A stretch of DNA of 39,014 nt, from contig DUMC01000056.1 in NCBI GenBank assembly GCA_012840075.1, positions 1 through 39,014 on the forward strand, read 5' to 3'. The stretch's first letter is position 1. Each line of letters starts with the position of its first letter. The position numbers were made by a program, and so were the translations under genes. Source of the DNA: Clostridiaceae bacterium. GTDB taxonomy: Bacteria; Bacillota; Clostridia; Acetivibrionales; DUMC01. The notes under the pieces are model-generated. The model was not told the DNA's origin, ran no database searches, and saw only the letters and a list, made by a program, of their open reading frames with translations. Positions 38,261 to 39,014 of the stretch are shown here, one piece after another.

Positions 38261-39014
38261 ATGTTTAATTATAGTTTATCAGGAAAAGATATTGATTTCA
38301 AGACAATAGAGAAGCTAGTATTTGAGTATGTGTGTAAATTAGGTCAAATGATAATAAAGTATTTACTTAAGTGGTGTGACAAGCAGCTTATGCTTTCTAG
38401 GGATAAAAAAGTTTATAGACATAAAGGATATAAAAAAACTTGTATAAAAACAATAATGGGACCTGTTGAGTTTAAAAGAGTGGTTTATGAACATACAGAT
38501 GAGAATGGTAATAATGAGTTTATATACCTGTTAGATGAATACCTAAATCTTGAAACAATAGGTTTCATGAGCACAAATTTAGTTGAGAAGGTAATAGGAA
38601 ATGCAACTAATGTATCATACAGAAAAACAGCTAAAAATATTACAGAAATGACAGGTCAAAGTATCAGCCATACAGCAGCTTGGAATGTCACTCAAGAATT
38701 GGGGAAACGGATTGCTGCTGAAGAAAAACAGAAGATAGAAAAGTATTACAAAGGAGAACTAAACGGCAAAAAGGAAGTAAAGGTTTTGTTTGAGGAAGCC
38801 GATGGATTGTGGATAAATATGCAAGGAAAAGATCGTCCTAAGAAGGGTAATAGCCGCAAAAGAGAGATAAAGCTGGCAGTAACCTACGAAGGCTGGGAAA
38901 AGAAAAATGAAAAGACAGCAAGATATATCTTGCATAATAAAAGAGCAGTAGCAGGTTTTATGGATGCAGAGGGTTTTAATGATTTAAGAGATGCAAACAT
39001 AGCAGAGGAATATA
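38261..39014 (+). mobile_element. ISLre2-family (UPF0236) transposase, 3' partial
   Basis: From the ATG at 38261, after AAAAAGGATGG, an open frame of 251 codons runs off the window. The N-terminus has the UPF0236 layout: a helical start, a Zn-finger-like region without many cysteines (YRHKGYKKTCIKTIMGPVEFKR), then SYRKTAKNITEMTGQSISHTA. The conserved acidic segment VLFEEADGLWINMQGKD follows, then KREIKLAVTYEGWE. The full transposase is about 450-480 residues, so roughly half is visible. No stop or frameshift is seen, so the copy may be active. Confidence 0.9.

Overview
The window is a low-GC, Gram-positive chromosomal segment from an anaerobic member of the Clostridia. Signs of this are the AT-rich spacers, strong AGGAGG-type ribosome sites, TTG/GTG starts, lipoprotein signals, an [FeFe]-hydrogenase-like protein, a MtaB-type methanol methyltransferase and an RsbW/SigB-type sigma cassette. 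I cannot name a species from the sequence alone. No rRNA, tRNA, CRISPR array or prophage is visible. The only recognisable mobile element is a partial ISLre2-type transposase at the right edge.

Layout. 1-1141: 3' part of an ABC sugar-type solute-binding protein broken by one in-frame TGA. 1682-5001: ilvD-ilvB (branched-chain amino acids), overlapping by 4 nt. 5039-5095: a long palindromic element. 5501-6964: guaB. 7195-8373: an unrecognised gene. 8723-9202: greA behind a promoter and leader hairpin. 9541-11073: lysS. 11198-12079: a membrane-anchored J-like protein. 12120-13617: a SpoIIAA-like antagonist, an RsbW-like protein that has lost its ATP-binding motifs, and a SigB/SigF-type sigma factor. 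13786-14253: a separate, intact RsbW-like kinase. 14436-16617 (minus): an internally duplicated DUF1538 membrane protein and a double-domain PII-like protein, overlapping by 26 nt.

17674-23731: an oligopeptide ABC transporter operon (oppB, oppC, oppD, oppF, oppA) with a strong promoter, a structured-looking leader, a 16-bp palindrome before oppA and a terminator after it. 23957-25138: an unrecognised lipoprotein. 25260-28238 (minus): a thiamine salvage operon thiM-thiE-HAD phosphatase-thiD, behind a promoter, a TPP riboswitch and an intrinsic terminator. 28781-30221: an SDR reductase and ung. 30253-30780 (minus): a Cys-rich YkgJ-like protein. 31027-31656: a cyclase-family metal hydrolase.

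31711-35078: a copper module with a promoter, a CsoR-like operator, csoR and copA. 35127-36539: a group-D-like [FeFe]-hydrogenase homologue. 36611-38002 (minus): an orphan mtaB. 38261-39014: the start of an ISLre2 transposase that runs off the window.

Most genes are housekeeping. The two places most likely to hold poorly described biology are (a) the matched duplication of PII domains and DUF1538 domains in one overlapping gene pair and (b) the sigma cassette whose operonic anti-sigma homologue lacks ATP-binding residues while an intact kinase homologue sits just beyond a terminator.
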